DNA from: Vagococcus fluvialis bH819
GTDB lineage: Bacteria > Bacillota > Bacilli > Lactobacillales > Vagococcaceae
Direction: 5' to 3'
Assembly (NCBI RefSeq): GCF_900163795.1
Contig: NZ_FWFD01000003.1
Location: 186,001-250,000 of the forward strand
Length of the DNA: 64,000 bases
Under the pieces are notes generated by a model, which made no database searches, was not told the origin of the DNA, and saw only the letters and a program-made list of their open reading frames with translations. Numbering within the stretch: the stretch's first letter is position 1; every line of letters begins with the position of its first letter. Both the position numbers and the translations under genes were made by a program. Below are positions 43,936 through 52,416 of the stretch, in pieces.

Positions 43936-44229
43936 TTAAATCTCCTCTCGTGTGTCCATTATATTTTTTTGTCTTGCGTTGTGCTCTGCTATCGCATTAA
44001 CATAGTGATCATTAGGTTCTTCATTTAATACTTCAGGATAAGACATCATAAAACCAACTTCTTGTCCGATCTTAATATCATATTCAGAAATCAACATTCT
44101 CCTTGGAATCTTAAACTGACCTAATCGACCTTTTATATCGATCGTAACACTTGCACCGGTAATCTCTACTAAAACCCCTTCAAACATTCTCTCAGTTGAT
44201 ACATATTTCAATTTATCTATTGCATCCAT
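43936..44229 (-). CDS. CBO2463/CBO2479-type small protein of prd clusters
   Basis: 97 residues with a small beta-rich domain (FEGVLVEITGASVTIDIKG, RMLISEYDIKIGQEVGFMMS) and a polar C-terminus. Proteins of this kind sit between prdA and prdB in clostridial proline-reductase operons, but their function is unknown. No cysteine or obvious active site. GTAGGTG precedes the ATG; it lies three bases before prdB. Confidence 0.8.
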   Translation of the reverse strand: MDAIDKLKYVSTERMFEGVLVEITGASVTIDIKGRLGQFKIPRRMLISEYDIKIGQEVGFMMSYPEVLNEEPNDHYVNAIAEHNARQKNIMDTREEI

Positions 44230-44249
44230 CTTTTCACCTACGATGTTAA

Positions 44250-46139
44250 TTATTTTTCGTAAATCTCTTGACGTTTTTTACTCTTAGGTAAAATTTGCTC
44301 ATTTTCAACACGTTCAATTTTTTGACCGATTGTTTTCTCAATGATTTCAAGGTTATTTTCTTTCACATTTGGATTCCACTTACGTTCAGCAACTTTGATA
44401 CTTCCGCCACCCATTAATGTTTTTAACATTGCCAAGTCACGAATTGCGTCTTCTTTACAAAGTGTGTTGTTTGATAAGATTTCATTTTCAATCCCTTGTT
44501 TTGATTTATTATTATCAACCATAGCGATCATTTGTTTATTACCAACAACTAAAGCACCTTGAACAGCACTATAAGAATCTCCCACAACATGAATACCGCG
44601 TTTACCAACTTCTTCAATATGAGAAGCAAAGTCAATATGGTTATTACCAAATCCTTCAGTTGTTACAATTGCACCATCAATTCCCATCGCTTCAACTGTC
44701 ATACCTAATCGTTTTGATACATAGTATTTTTCTGAGTTAGCTTGTGGTGATCCTACAAACATAACACCTACTAAATCAATTTCTTCATCATTCATTGCTT
44801 CAAGAACTAATGGTTCACGCCAATAATGACGAGATGTTTCTTTTGATGCTGGTCCAATACATGTTAAGGCATGGATACCACCATCTACTACTTCTGTTGG
44901 TGCTAAAATAACAGGTAGATTACCTAAGTCAACGTTAGGTTTCGCTCCTAATGTTCCGACAGGTTCCACTGGCATAATTAAATTATCATGCATTGCTCCT
45001 TGACCCATAATTTCTTTAATGATTAAGACTTTTTTCTTACCCGGTCGACGATATTGCGCGACTTCGTCTTTTTTATGAATTAAAGAACTATCTGCTACTT
45101 TTAGTGCTTCTCTGATTTGTTGAGTGACATAATCAGAAGCTTTATGTGCTGCCAAAGGTCCAGGTCTTTCCATATTGGCACCCGCTTTGATTGTTACTTG
45201 CGTTTTAATAAAGATTTCACCTTTATCTGGTGCACCAGGACGCCCCCACATGATATTACGGTCTAATTCACCTTCAGATGAACCGAATTCACCAATTTGA
45301 ACGCCATTTTCATCAGTACCTGTTAAGACCATTACCACACCATCAATTACACGTGTGATTCCGTGACCTAAATCGCCTTCGATTTTAGTAGCAATTGGTT
45401 GTACGTCCATGATTGTTTCACTATACTCTCCGTAACGATCTGGAGTAATGATATCAATCGTCATACCAAGAACTAACGCTTCTAAATCAGCAGCCTCTTC
45501 ACCTAATTCTTTAGGATTTCTTAAAGTTAAAGTAGTACCTTCAATCTTAGTTTCGTCACCAAATACAACTTCTTTAATTTCTAAATGTTCTCTTTCAAAA
45601 GAACGCACTTTAATTGCTTCTTGAGCCGCTTCAGTAACTACTGTTTCAGTTTCTTGAATCGGTGATGTCACACTTTGTTCAACAGGCGCTTGTCCTTGAG
45701 TTGCTTGGGGCACACCTGCTAATATAAGTGGTAACTCCAAATCAATTCCTTTACCTTCAGCAATATGAATTTTGATTGTTTGATTTTGTGTATTAATAAT
45801 CGGTTCAGCAACTGGCGTAGATGTTGCTACTGGATTGGCAGCTACTTCTGGAGCTACTTCTTCAATAACTTCTTCTTCTACTTCAATTGTTGCTCCTTCA
45901 ACTAAATCTGGTGTCAATGCCACCAAAGCATCTGTTGTATTTAACAATTTAGCACCTAAGACTTGACTAATTGTTAAACAATTTTCTGGAATTTCTAGTA
46001 AACCTGAATCCTCCAAATCTAAAAAAATCGCTGGATCTTCCAAATTTGATGGTTCAATAATGATATTTCCTTCCGCACGACAACAAAGTACCGCAGGATC
46101 TTTAGCATGTTCTTTTGCAGTTTCTACAGTTATAGACAT
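44250..46139 (-). CDS. prdA: D-proline reductase proprotein PrdA
   Basis: 629 residues. The N-terminal third is variable with a Val/Glu/Ala-rich linker (about 84-170); the conserved core includes KEIMGQGAMHDNLIMP. Cleavage at T426-C427 in GIHALTCIGPASKE should give two chains and a pyruvoyl group from C427, the carbonyl that anchors D-proline. It works with PrdB. GGAGGAG lies upstream of the ATG. It is the second gene after prdC. Confidence 0.97.
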   Translation of the reverse strand: MSITVETAKEHAKDPAVLCCRAEGNIIIEPSNLEDPAIFLDLEDSGLLEIPENCLTISQVLGAKLLNTTDALVALTPDLVEGATIEVEEEVIEEVAPEVAANPVATSTPVAEPIINTQNQTIKIHIAEGKGIDLELPLILAGVPQATQGQAPVEQSVTSPIQETETVVTEAAQEAIKVRSFEREHLEIKEVVFGDETKIEGTTLTLRNPKELGEEAADLEALVLGMTIDIITPDRYGEYSETIMDVQPIATKIEGDLGHGITRVIDGVVMVLTGTDENGVQIGEFGSSEGELDRNIMWGRPGAPDKGEIFIKTQVTIKAGANMERPGPLAAHKASDYVTQQIREALKVADSSLIHKKDEVAQYRRPGKKKVLIIKEIMGQGAMHDNLIMPVEPVGTLGAKPNVDLGNLPVILAPTEVVDGGIHALTCIGPASKETSRHYWREPLVLEAMNDEEIDLVGVMFVGSPQANSEKYYVSKRLGMTVEAMGIDGAIVTTEGFGNNHIDFASHIEEVGKRGIHVVGDSYSAVQGALVVGNKQMIAMVDNNKSKQGIENEILSNNTLCKEDAIRDLAMLKTLMGGGSIKVAERKWNPNVKENNLEIIEKTIGQKIERVENEQILPKSKKRQEIYEK

Positions 46140-46190
46140 TCGAAAACTCCTCCTAAATTTATTAATAAATTTTTTTAGTTTAATAATATA

Positions 46191-47474
46191 TTAGCTTGGC
46201 AGCTTACGGTAAAGCTTATGTCCAACTGCTCTTAGAACATGATCTGTATGATGATACACTGGAACTCCTAACCTAGGAGCGACACCCATGACGGTGTTCG
46301 TTCAATCGGAACAAGTTCCTGTTAAGACAACTTCTGCGCCTTCTTTTTTCATTTTCATCACTTTTTCAGCCTGCCCTGGACAGACACCCGGTTTAGAACA
46401 TCTGTATCGGCCATTTACTTCTACCATTCGCTTACACATTTCACTTGCAACAACTTCAGCACCCATGTTTTCAGCAATTTCAGTTAATCTTTCCTCTGAA
46501 CCACCACATTCGCAAATCAAGATTCCAATCTTACGATGTTCTTGTGGATAAGGCATTGCAACTAAAATACCACCTGTTGTTTTGGTAATCGGTGTCGATT
46601 CATTACCACTGTGCCCAGTCATCGGTCCACCAATTACAATTTCTCCATGCGGCTCAATATAGCCACCAGCTTCATCTATTAATATTTTTACTGGTAAACC
46701 AATTGGGACATTTACAAAAACATGTGACTCATTTTTTACGCGACCTGAAACAGTTAAATCTTTATCTATGAAAGGTTTACGCTCTTCAATTGCTTCTACA
46801 ATATGTTTCAATGTTTCCACATTAGAGACAATTGTTTCTACTTCAATCGGTAATTGACCTGGTTCTAAAACAATATTTAAAACCTCTCTAATAATCATCC
46901 GTTCATCACCAGCTGGATAAACATCTGGTAATCTGAACACTTCAATATTAGGTTCATTTTTAGTTGCTTTAAGTAATTCAATCACAGCTTGACGATTTTT
47001 ATCTTTAATCGCGATATAGCTTTTTGGTGCTTTCGTTATTTCCATAACATATTTAATCCCTCGAACGATTGTCTCAGAATGTTCCTTGATTTGTTTCACG
47101 TTGTGTTTAAGTAGTGCCTCACACTCAACAGCATTAGCTATAAAACAACCATTGGGTATCTCAGCATTTAACTTAACATGCGTTGGAAATCCAGCACCAC
47201 CTGCACCTACAATACCAGCTGATTCAATCAATTCTAAATACGAATCTTTTTCTTCAAGTTTAATAAAATCTGTTGATAGTTTTTCACTTGGAATAATTGC
47301 GATTGTTTCTTCATTGACTTCGGAAATTTCTCCAGAAATACTAGCATGAATATTGGCACCTAGTCCATTTGGTTTTGCAATTAACTGTCCTCGTTTCACA
47401 TAGTCTCCTTTTTTCACTAAAGAAATACAAGGAGCACCTACATGTTGTTTTAATGGAATGTAAAATACGGTCAT
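46191..47474 (-). CDS. prdC: Proline reductase-associated electron-transfer selenoprotein PrdC
   Basis: 427 residues with the TGA at 46302-46304 read as Sec391 in T-C-S-D-U-T, a CxxU redox motif; the frame then runs through TNTVMGVAP and YHHTDHVLRAVGHK to TAA at 46191-46193. The body is an RnfC-like NADH-binding protein (GAGGAGFPTHVKL, PAGDERMII) with biotin-like N-terminal fold and a Cys-rich tail (CSKPGVC). It feeds electrons to PrdA/PrdB. ATG at 47472-47474 follows AGGAGGTG. It heads the prd operon. Confidence 0.96.
46265..46301 (-). promoter_or_regulatory. Candidate SECIS hairpins of prdC
   Basis: After the UGA, ACACC-GTCATG-GGTGT (46282-46297) and then CTCCTA-GGT-TAGGAG (46265-46279) can fold. 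Either or both could be the SelB target. Confidence 0.45.
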
Positions 47475-47759
47475 TATTTTCACCTCCTGTCTTTTTAATT
47501 GTGATAATTCGAGCATTTGAAGGTTTACAAATCTCGCTTGTATAATAACATAAACTTTTATTTTTTAACAGACTTTTTAACAAAATAGTTACTCTTTTCA
47601 CTAAACTTTATTCTTTATCCTATAAAGGATAAGCTTATTATTTAGGTGAATCAGAAAACGCTTTTATTTTTATTTTCACAATTGATTTTTAAATAACATA
47701 ACAAAGAATAATAATTATTTTAATATTTTCAAAATATAAAAATGTGTCTATTTTCACAA
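47475..47759 (-). promoter_or_regulatory. prd operon control region
   Basis: 285 bases without a gene. A -10 TATTAT (47542-47547) has only a poor -35, suggesting an activator. A cre-like AGAAAACGCTTTTA (47653-47666) fits CcpA. TGTGT-N6-TCACA (47743-47758) resembles a CRP/FNR-family site. TTATCC-TATAAA-GGATAA (47615-47632) is a palindrome. TATTTTCACAAT occurs twice (47671-47682, 47749-47760). Confidence 0.5.
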
Positions 47760-48512
47760 TCAGTTTTTCTGTTTTATCATTCTAGCCGCTCCTATTGCAC
47801 CTGTATATTGAGCAAGAGGATGAGTGACCACTTTTTTATTTGTGAATTTTTCTAATATTTCTTTCATCACTTTACTACCTGCTAACCCTCCAGAAAAGAA
47901 GATCAATTCTTTTTCTTGAGGTGTAATCTTAAGATATTGTCCCTGGATTCTATGGCATATAGAGTGAAGAACACCTAAAGCGATATTTTCTCTTTCTTCT
48001 CCCTTAGCAACTAAACTAATCACTTCTGTTTCAGCAAATACAGTACACATACTATTTATTTTGACTACTTCAGCTGACTCCACAAATTCATCTAAACAAC
48101 TTATATCTTCTCCTAAAATACGCATTAGCACTTCCACAAAACGCCCGGTTCCAGCAGCACATTTATCATTCATGTTAAACTCTTCTACTTGCCCTAAACT
48201 ATTCAATTTAATTGTTTTACTATCTTGTCCACCTATATCGATAATACTCGTCACATCAGGATTTAAAAAATTAGCACCTTTAGCATGACACGTAATCTCA
48301 GTCACACATTTATCAGATTCAATCAACTTACGACCATAACCCGTTGTTACTAATAGTGTTTCTTCATCGCTGTTCAACTGATTCAAAATATCATTCATTG
48401 CTTTTCTTGGGTTTCCTGAAGTTAAAACTAGGGCATATTTAACAATTTTATCATTTTCCATCAAAACACCTTTAGTTGTTGTTGAACCAGAATCTAAACC
48501 AATAACTCTCAC
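47760..48512 (-). CDS. Activator ATPase of the double-cubane-cluster reductase (BadF/HgdC family)
   Basis: 250 residues with the ASKHA ATPase fold: GLDSGSTTTKGVL, IIDIGGQDSK and FFSGGLAGSKV. Cysteines C-M-T-V-F-A-E region and MNDKCAAGTG bind the [4Fe-4S] cluster shared by the dimer, as in HgdC. It transfers an electron, driven by ATP, to the partner reductase encoded just upstream. GTG at 48510-48512 follows GGAGGATAACAT; an overlapping ATG-TGA is not a real start. Relatives include E. coli YjiL. Confidence 0.92.
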   Translation of the reverse strand: MRVIGLDSGSTTTKGVLMENDKIVKYALVLTSGNPRKAMNDILNQLNSDEETLLVTTGYGRKLIESDKCVTEITCHAKGANFLNPDVTSIIDIGGQDSKTIKLNSLGQVEEFNMNDKCAAGTGRFVEVLMRILGEDISCLDEFVESAEVVKINSMCTVFAETEVISLVAKGEERENIALGVLHSICHRIQGQYLKITPQEKELIFFSGGLAGSKVMKEILEKFTNKKVVTHPLAQYTGAIGAARMIKQKN

Positions 48513-48515
48513 ATG

Positions 48516-49679
48516 TTATCCTCCAATCATCTCAATAAAGGCCTCAACCCTTGTATTAATTTGTTCAACATCTGCACTTGAATAATCTGTTTCCAAATAT
48601 AGATAAGGAACACCTTTTTCTTTTTGACAAAATTCTTTAATCTTCAATGATTCTACTGAGAAAGGCGTACAGAATTGAAGAACCATATCTAAAACTCCAT
48701 CTACTTGATATTCATCAATCATTCGATCTAACATATCAATTCTTGGTTGATTATTAGATAGACAAGCACAGCCAATATCCAAATATTTTTCCGCTAAAGC
48801 ATCATATACATCTGGGTTTGTTTCATCCACTAAGCGCTCAATTGGTTTTGCTACGGTACAATTCTCGTAGGCTACAATTTCACCCCCGTTATCCTCAATA
48901 GCTCGAATAACTTTTTCCGTTACACCACCAATTGGTGAACCTGTAATCAAAATGCGTGGTTTATCACTTTTTTCTTTTTGTAATTCTTCATAATCTGCTT
49001 TGATATCAGCAGTCATCGTATTTAAATCACTAATCAATTTCTCTTTATCAAATGAATAATTGGCTCCATACATTACTTTAAAAATTTCAGAACCTTTGAT
49101 TGGTAGCGGATTTAATTTACCTAATTCATAAAAATTTTTACGAGCTTGTCGTTCCCTATTTTTGAATATTATGGCTTCTTTAATGGCTTCTTCTGTTATC
49201 TCAACATCAAAATATTCTTCTAACTTTTCTTTGTAACGAACCATCTCTGCCTTCCACAATTGAGAACTTTCTGGACTGTTCCGCATATTGGGTAAGTGCA
49301 TTAAATAAAGATCTTTAAAATCAGTCATATATTCATACATTTTTTTCTTCCCATCACACGTTGATTCACCAACAATCAAATCTGAAAAATAAAAATATGG
49401 ACATTTATCTGTTTTACCAAATCCAAAACTTGATTTGATTAACGGACATAAATTTCTTGGCAATACTTCTTCTGCATCTGGAATCGTTTCATCCGATGTA
49501 GAGCATAAACTAATTTGTAATGCACCTGCTGCCATCGTTAGTTCTTCTGGCATAAATGTACAGTACACACCTACAATGGGCTTTCCTTGATCTTTTAATT
49601 CTTTCACTGTTAAAAAACCTTGTTGTCTTGCTTCTGCAAAATCATTAAAAATACTTGGTAGCTCTGTTCTAATTTTCAT
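48516..49679 (-). CDS. Double-cubane-cluster-type anaerobic reductase (HgdB/YjiM family)
   Basis: 387 residues of the 2-hydroxyacyl-CoA dehydratase subunit family in its single-protein form, with conserved cysteines in VGVYCTFMPEE, LPRNLCPLIKSS, GESTCDGKKKM and IGCACLS. Such proteins with an adjacent activator match double-cubane [8Fe-9S] proteins (DCCP), whose physiological substrates are unknown. It is the first gene of a two-gene operon. Its place between proS and prdC suggests a link to selenium or proline reduction; this is inference. Confidence 0.88.
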   Translation of the reverse strand: MKIRTELPSIFNDFAEARQQGFLTVKELKDQGKPIVGVYCTFMPEELTMAAGALQISLCSTSDETIPDAEEVLPRNLCPLIKSSFGFGKTDKCPYFYFSDLIVGESTCDGKKKMYEYMTDFKDLYLMHLPNMRNSPESSQLWKAEMVRYKEKLEEYFDVEITEEAIKEAIIFKNRERQARKNFYELGKLNPLPIKGSEIFKVMYGANYSFDKEKLISDLNTMTADIKADYEELQKEKSDKPRILITGSPIGGVTEKVIRAIEDNGGEIVAYENCTVAKPIERLVDETNPDVYDALAEKYLDIGCACLSNNQPRIDMLDRMIDEYQVDGVLDMVLQFCTPFSVESLKIKEFCQKEKGVPYLYLETDYSSADVEQINTRVEAFIEMIGG

Positions 49680-49693
49680 TAAATACCCTCCAT

Positions 49694-49722
49694 TTTATAT
49701 TATATTGTTTTTTAATTCACAA
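49694..49722 (-). promoter_or_regulatory. Promoter of the double-cubane operon
   Basis: TTGTGA (49717-49722), a 17-base spacer and TATAAA (49694-49699). The TTGTGAA element also occurs twice in the prd control region. Confidence 0.55.
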
Positions 49723-49827
49723 TAAGTATAGAGGGGGAATCCTTATTTTTCAATCCTTTTTAACAGCATTATCATTAAACGCCTCACTATCTTATGATAC
49801 TTATATATATATTTTGGGTTTTAACAT

Positions 49828-49872
49828 ACAAAAAAAAGGCATAACATTTTTTTTAGTGTTATACCTTTTTTA
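49828..49872 (-). terminator. Terminator of proS
   Basis: On the minus strand AAAAAGGTATAACA pairs with a TGTTATGCCTTTTT arm (near perfect), followed by T residues. Confidence 0.78.
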
Positions 49873-49899
49873 GTTAATTTTATAAAATAACAAAATTGA

Positions 49900-51345
49900 T
49901 TAATATGCCTTAGCCCAATGCATCATGTACTTAGCATCTTCACCATTCCATAAGTCTTTCATGCCTGTTAAATCAGCATCTTGGTATTCAAAACTTAAAC
50001 AACGAGATGAAGCCCCAGTTTCTTCTTTAATCAAGTCTTCAATTTCTTCGCTTCCAGACCAAGGCGCAATAACAAAACCACCATCTTTGATTAATTCAGC
50101 GAATTCTTCTTTCGTCTTGGCTACACGCGTTTTACTATTTTGACGATTACGAGCATTCGTTAACATATTCTCATGAATTTCATCAAGTAAAATACTTAAG
50201 TTAGAAGCCAAATTATTATCTAAAGCCATTTTAGTTTTTTCCAATGTATCACGACGAACCACAATCACTTCGCCTGCTTCAATATCTTTAGGACCAATCT
50301 CAATACGGATTGGATAACCTTTCATTTCAGCTTCACTAAATTTCCAACCTGGTTGTTTTTCACTTGCATCAACCATAACAGTTACCTGTTCTTTTAGTTG
50401 ATCACGTAATTCGTAAGCTTTATCCAATACTCCCTCTTTATGTTGAGCGATTGGGATGATAGCCACTTGGATTGGTGCAATTCTTGGAGGTAAAACAAGG
50501 CCACGGTCATCACTATGAACCATGATCATACCACCAATTGCTCTGGTTGTGATCGCCCAAGATGTTGTATTAACAAATTGTTCTTGACCATTTTTATCAG
50601 CATAAGTAATTTCAAAAGCTTTACCAAAATTATCACCTAAATGATGCGATGTTGTAATTTGTAATGCTTTTCCATCGTACATTAAGGTTTCATTTGTATA
50701 TGTTTTATCTGCTCCCGCAAATTTTTCACTTTCAGATTTCACACCTGATACAACTGGAATAGCTAACATATTTTCGCAAATATCCACATACATATCTAAG
50801 ATACTTAATGCTTCTTTGTCCGCATCTTCGTAATCTACATGACATGTGTGACCTTCATGCCAGAAAAATTCAGTTGTCCTTAGGAATGGACGAGTTGTTT
50901 TTTCCCAACGAACCACGCTTACCCATTGATTATAAAGAACCGGTAAATCTCTATGTGAGTGAATAATTTTTTTGAAATGCTCACAGAACATAACTTCTGA
51001 AGTTGGTCTAACTGCTAGTCTTTCTTGTAATTCAGAATCGCCACCAGCTGTTACCCAAGCTACTTCTGGAGCAAATCCTTCCACATGTTCTGCTTCTTTT
51101 AATAATAAACTTTCAGGAATTAACATTGGCATTAAAACGTTTTGATGTCCTGTTGCTTTTAACTGAGTATCTACAGCATTTTGAATCCCTTCCCATAATG
51201 CAGTACCTAAAGGACGGACAATCATACAACCTTTAACACTTGAATAATCACATAATTCAGCTTTTAAACAGACATCTGTATACCATTGTGCAAAGTCGAT
51301 ATCACGACTTGTAATTTGTTTAACGAAACCATCTTTTTTTGCCAT
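49900..51345 (-). CDS. proS: Prolyl-tRNA synthetase, archaeal/eukaryal type (second ProRS)
   Basis: 481 residues. Class II motifs 1-3 include RPTSEVMFCEHF, VRWEKTTRPFLRTTEFFWHEGH and GLVLPPRIAPIQV. The bacterial-type editing insertion (which brings ProRS to about 570 residues) is absent, so this is the short archaeal-like form. It charges tRNA-Pro. ATG at 51343-51345 follows GGAGGAA; the longer frame would run into the T-box. The proline T-box upstream and the prd genes downstream suggest a ProRS devoted to proline-consuming conditions. Confidence 0.95.
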   Translation of the reverse strand: MAKKDGFVKQITSRDIDFAQWYTDVCLKAELCDYSSVKGCMIVRPLGTALWEGIQNAVDTQLKATGHQNVLMPMLIPESLLLKEAEHVEGFAPEVAWVTAGGDSELQERLAVRPTSEVMFCEHFKKIIHSHRDLPVLYNQWVSVVRWEKTTRPFLRTTEFFWHEGHTCHVDYEDADKEALSILDMYVDICENMLAIPVVSGVKSESEKFAGADKTYTNETLMYDGKALQITTSHHLGDNFGKAFEITYADKNGQEQFVNTTSWAITTRAIGGMIMVHSDDRGLVLPPRIAPIQVAIIPIAQHKEGVLDKAYELRDQLKEQVTVMVDASEKQPGWKFSEAEMKGYPIRIEIGPKDIEAGEVIVVRRDTLEKTKMALDNNLASNLSILLDEIHENMLTNARNRQNSKTRVAKTKEEFAELIKDGGFVIAPWSGSEEIEDLIKEETGASSRCLSFEYQDADLTGMKDLWNGEDAKYMMHWAKAY

Positions 51346-51371
51346 TGAAAAATTCCTCCTAATTTTACTAT

Positions 51372-51585
51372 ATAAATAAAAAAACTCTACTTTGAATACA
51401 AGGACCATTTCTGGCGGTACCACCTTGCTTCAAAGTAGAGTTTACTTTACGACTTATTGGGATTGTTAAAGACATCCAGCCTATATTAATTTGGTAGGTT
51501 CAAGGGTTTAACGACTAGAATCTTTTCAGCTACCGATTCTTCTCTTATTGTGTTAAACAGTCCTCTACTAGTCCAGTTTTTTATA
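51372..51585 (-). promoter_or_regulatory. Proline T-box leader of proS
   Basis: Stem I carries AAGAGAAGAATCGG and GCTGAAAAG, then GAACCTACC with a CCU (Pro) specifier at 51496-51498. The T-box motif AAGGTGGTACCGCC lies at 51413-51427. The terminator arms AAACTCTACTTTGAA and TTCAAAGTAGAGTTT enclose it and end in TTTT. Uncharged tRNA-Pro should switch proS on. Confidence 0.9.
51378..51445 (-). terminator. Regulated terminator of the proline T-box
   Basis: Arms ACTCTACTTTGAA and TTCAAAGTAGAGT, with the T-box motif in the loop, followed by TTTTTTT. Confidence 0.82.
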
Positions 51586-51620
51586 TTTTAATTTTAATAT
51601 TATCATTAATATGATGATTT

Positions 51621-51717
51621 TGGCGAGAAAGTGTGGGAATCGAACCCACCCAAGAAGCTCTTAACTCCTCATACTGGTTTTGAAGACCAGAGGGAACACC
51701 AGAACCCATCCATTCCC
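51621..51717 (-). tRNA. selC: tRNA-Sec (anticodon UCA)
   Basis: 97 bases with encoded CCA. The anticodon arm is CTGGT-CTTCAAA-ACCAG (anticodon TCA). A long variable arm (AGGAG/CTTCT stem) and a T arm GTGGG-TTCGATT-CCCAC are typical of tRNA-Sec. The 8-position acceptor pairs GGGAATGG with ACTTTCTC, with a U-U at pair 6 and G-A at pair 8, and a six-position D stem GGGTTC/GTTCCC has two U-U pairs. It lies just upstream of the proS T-box. Confidence 0.88.
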
Positions 51718-51740
51718 AACATATTAAATAACTTGATAAC

Positions 51741-51769
51741 AATGTATCACTAAAAAAATCCTTTGTCAA
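51741..51769 (-). promoter_or_regulatory. selC promoter
   Basis: TTGACA (51764-51769), a 17-base spacer and TACATT (51741-51746), about 25 bases before the tRNA 5' end. Nothing else was recognised between here and 51945. Confidence 0.72.
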
Positions 51770-51945
51770 ATATAATTTCAGCATAATTTAACTATTTTTG
51801 TTAAATTATGCACAATGAATATTATAACAGCTAGGATGGGTTATTTATTATTCTCATCCTAATTAAAACTTATTTAGATTTTATTTCCTTATTAAAAATT
51901 ATTTAGTTTGTTAACAATTCACATTAGGATATTCGTTATTTAATT

Positions 51946-52416
51946 TCATGAAACTCGTTTTAAATACCATTTATCCATAGCTGAATGCTCCGAACCTTCT
52001 ATAGGTTGAGGTAGCAACTCAAAATTATATTTTTCATATAATCTACAAGCTGCACCTAGATCAGAATGAGTTTCTAAATAGCAAAAATCATAATGTATAC
52101 CCGCAAATTTGAGTGCGTGATCCATTAATAATTAAGCTAAACCTTTACCTTGAATTTCCGGTGAGACATATAATTTTTGAAGTTCACAAATGTTATCTTT
52201 AAATGGCGCTATTCCTACACCACCTACAATTTTACCTTCTTCCTCAACTACCCAGTACATTGCCTTATTTCTTGTTTTGTAAAAAGTATATAAATCATTT
52301 AATTCAGGATCATAATACGCTGTTCCAGGTTTATCAAAACCTAGTTTTTTCAAAGAAGATTGGATTAATTTTTTAACACTTTGATTGTCTGTTTGGGTAA
52401 TTTCTCTAACTAACAT
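51946..52416 (-). pseudogene. GNAT acetyltransferase broken by one in-frame stop
   Basis: The first 94 codons encode a GNAT N-terminus ending KLYVSPEIQGKGLA. A TAA follows at 52132-52134. The same frame then stays open for 62 codons with a normal GNAT C-terminus (LLMDHALKFAGIHYD, YLETHSDLGAACRLYEKYNFE, MDKWYLKRVS) to TGA at 51946-51948. A single CAA-to-TAA or AAA-to-TAA change would explain it. The acetyl-CoA site QGKGLA is at the break, so the product should be inactive. AGGAGG precedes the start. Confidence 0.85.

Noticed and set aside
46302-46304. PrdC ending at TCSD, followed by a short frame
   Set aside because: The frame after the TGA matches the PrdC C-terminus, so this is a Sec codon, not a termination.
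47341-47601. 86-codon frame overlapping the prdC start in another frame
   Set aside because: It overlaps prdC codons out of frame and has no recognisable domain; the prdC start with AGGAGGTG is clear.
33454-51769. Integrative element carrying the selenium/proline block
   Set aside because: No integrase, transposase, direct-repeat att pair or tRNA-gene target duplication was seen; selC is a functional part of the block. Transfer remains possible but unsupported here.
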